Assembly (NCBI GenBank): GCA_902805755.1
Contig: CADCUA010000331.1
Span: 1 to 7,902 of the forward strand
Length of the DNA: 7,902 bases
Origin: an uncultured Lysobacter sp.
GTDB lineage: Bacteria; Pseudomonadota; Gammaproteobacteria; Xanthomonadales; Xanthomonadaceae
Reading direction: 5' to 3'
In this document: positions 6,416 through 7,902 of the stretch, one piece after another
How the letters are laid out: every line of letters starts with the position of its first letter
How positions within the stretch are numbered: the stretch's first letter is position 1
Notes under the pieces: model-generated
Told to the model about the DNA's origin: nothing
What the model saw: only the letters and a program-made list of their open reading frames with translations
The model's database searches: none
Translations under genes and position numbers: made by a program

Positions 6416-7902
6416 TCACGGCTCCCATCCGTTGAAGCTGGTGAACGGCGGCACGAAGTCCACGCTCTTCAGGCATGCGGTATCGAGCGACTTCGCATCG
6501 GCCGATTCGATGAACTGGCTCAAAAGCTTCGGCATGCAGCCGATCTGGAACACGTTGTGCGCCTGGCCGCGCAGCACGACGTGGCGCCCGTTCGGCAGGC
6601 CCTTGAGCACGCGCTCGCCGTATTCGGGTGGCGTCACCGGATCGAGTTCGCCGGACATCAGCAGCGCGGGCACGTTTGATTGCAGCGGCTTGTTGAAATC
6701 CGCGGGCCGGTGGCCCTTCGGCCAGGCCGCGCATGCGGAAAAGAACATCGTCGACAGGTCGGGCCCGAGCACGGTGTCCGCATCGGCCGGATCGGGGCGG
6801 TAACGGTCGGCGTCCTCGGCGCAGATCACCGAGATCTGCATGCCGCGCGCGATCTGCCCGCCCATCGACTCCTCGGTCAGCTTCGACAGCGCCATCAGTG
6901 GCCCGTACTGCCCGCGCGCGGCTTCGTCGATCACCACCGGCAGCAGCGAGGCGAGCTGCGGCATGTAGGAGAACGCGTGGCTCAGGCCGGTCAGCGTGTC
7001 GGCCGTGAGCGTGTCGCGCTTGACCTCGCCGGTGTCGGGATCGCGGTAGTCGGTTTGCACCGGCGACGCCTGCAGCTTTGTCTTGAGCTGGCGCAACTGC
7101 GCGCGCAGGCCGGTCGGAAAGCGCGCCTTGCAGCTCGCGGACTGCTGGCAGCGCGCTTCCTGCAGCGCCAGTGCGCGGTCGAACGTGCGCGCGAACTCCG
7201 CGCCGACGACCAGGTCGTTCGGCGCCACGCCGTCGAGCACGATCGTGCGCGTGCGGCCCGGGTGGCGCGCGGTGTACTGCTGGGCCACGCGCGTGCCGTA
7301 GGACACGCCGATCAGGTTGATCTTCGGCGCGCCCAGCGCCGTGCGCACGGCTTCCAGATCACGCACCGCTTCGGTGGTCGTGTAGAAGCGCGGATCGGCG
7401 TCGAGGCCGGCCAGGCACTGCCTGGTCAGCTCCGCCAGGCTCGCGCCGCCCTTGTCGGTCTCGGCCATCGCGGCCGGCTCGCCTTTCGCGTCATGGCACA
7501 CCAGCGGGTTGGACTGCCCGGTGCCGCGCTGGTCGACCAGGATGATGTCGCGGTTCTTGCGTACTTCGGCGAACGTGCGATCGACCTGCGGCCACACCTC
7601 GGTCGCCGCCTGCCCCGGCCCGCCGGCCAGCAGGAACACCGGGTCGGTCGCCGCCGCGCCTTCCTGCGTGGCCGGCAGCCACGCCATGTTGAGCAGGATC
7701 TTGCGGCCATTCGGCCGGGCGCGATCCTCAGGCACCGCAAAGCGCGCGCATTGCGCCTCGATGCTCGCGGTGCTCAGCGGGCTGGTCAGGGAACACGGCT
7801 TGAACGTGATGTCGCCGTAGCTGCGATGCGGCGTCGCGCTGGCTTTTTGCGGTGCAGCGGCCGGGTTGCAACCAGCCAGCAGCGCCGCGGCCAGCGCCGC
7901 GG
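6416..7902 (-). CDS. Lipoprotein alpha/beta-hydrolase, S33 tripeptidyl-aminopeptidase-like (5' partial)
   Basis: This is a probable exported peptidase of family S33, whose members remove short peptides or proline from N-termini. The first convenient start (GTG at 7735) is not the real one: the frame continues without a stop to the right edge. There it reads a hydrophobic stretch ending in the lipobox LLAGC (lipidated Cys at bases 7868-7870, followed by Asn), so the product is a lipoprotein, probably held at the outer membrane. Numbering visible residues from base 7900, it shows AGGPGQ and DQRGTGQS as in the proline iminopeptidase group, nucleophile S200 in GVSYG (7301-7303), D420 in GELDP (6641-6643) and H448 in GQAHN (6557-6559). 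The 494 visible residues match the usual length of the family, so only a few N-terminal residues are missing. The mature part has ten cysteines besides the lipid one, fitting disulfides in the periplasm. The C-terminal part resembles the TAP C-terminal domain. The substrate is unknown. Confidence 0.9.
   Translation of the reverse strand, partial: AALAAALLAGCNPAAAPQKASATPHRSYGDITFKPCSLTSPLSTASIEAQCARFAVPEDRARPNGRKILLNMAWLPATQEGAAATDPVFLLAGGPGQAATEVWPQVDRTFAEVRKNRDIILVDQRGTGQSNPLVCHDAKGEPAAMAETDKGGASLAELTRQCLAGLDADPRFYTTTEAVRDLEAVRTALGAPKINLIGVSYGTRVAQQYTARHPGRTRTIVLDGVAPNDLVVGAEFARTFDRALALQEARCQQSASCKARFPTGLRAQLRQLKTKLQASPVQTDYRDPDTGEVKRDTLTADTLTGLSHAFSYMPQLASLLPVVIDEAARGQYGPLMALSKLTEESMGGQIARGMQISVICAEDADRYRPDPADADTVLGPDLSTMFFSACAAWPKGHRPADFNKPLQSNVPALLMSGELDPVTPPEYGERVLKGLPNGRHVVLRGQAHNVFQIGCMPKLLSQFIESADAKSLDTACLKSVDFVPPFTSFNGWEP

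Overview
This is a GC-rich window with densely packed genes on both strands. Composition, codon use and gene types suggest a gammaproteobacterium of the Xanthomonadaceae/Lysobacter kind. That assignment is an inference from style, because no taxonomic marker is present.

The left half (bases 2-4180, plus strand) is a two-gene signalling operon. The first gene encodes a response regulator with a receiver domain fused to an EAL domain, and every EAL catalytic residue I checked is intact. Its true start lies left of the window. Three bases after its stop comes a 994-residue hybrid sensor kinase with a predicted periplasmic helical sensor, a HAMP-like segment, PAS, HisKA, HATPase, receiver and Hpt domains. 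Together they form a complete His-Asp-His-Asp phosphorelay that could end on the EAL protein and so control cyclic-di-GMP breakdown. The layout resembles the RocS/RocR and PvrS/PvrR systems of Pseudomonas.

Bases 4181-4351 separate convergent operons. They hold a strong hairpin with a T-rich tail on the minus strand, a likely terminator for the ABC transporter operon, and weaker inverted repeats near the end of the kinase gene.

The right half is on the minus strand. Read in transcription order it holds a lipoprotein of the S33 alpha/beta-hydrolase (tripeptidyl-aminopeptidase-like) family, truncated at the right edge, then a 139-bp gap with a hairpin and a short direct repeat, then a NatA-like ATPase and a NatB-like permease that overlap by four bases (ATGA). 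The transporter pair probably exports sodium or a related small substrate. The peptidase may share a transcript with it or may be separate.

Nothing here looks like a mobile element, phage, CRISPR array or RNA gene. The genes belong to known families. The points most worth a second look are the phosphorelay-to-c-di-GMP module and the lipoprotein peptidase whose true N-terminus lies well upstream of the first obvious start codon.
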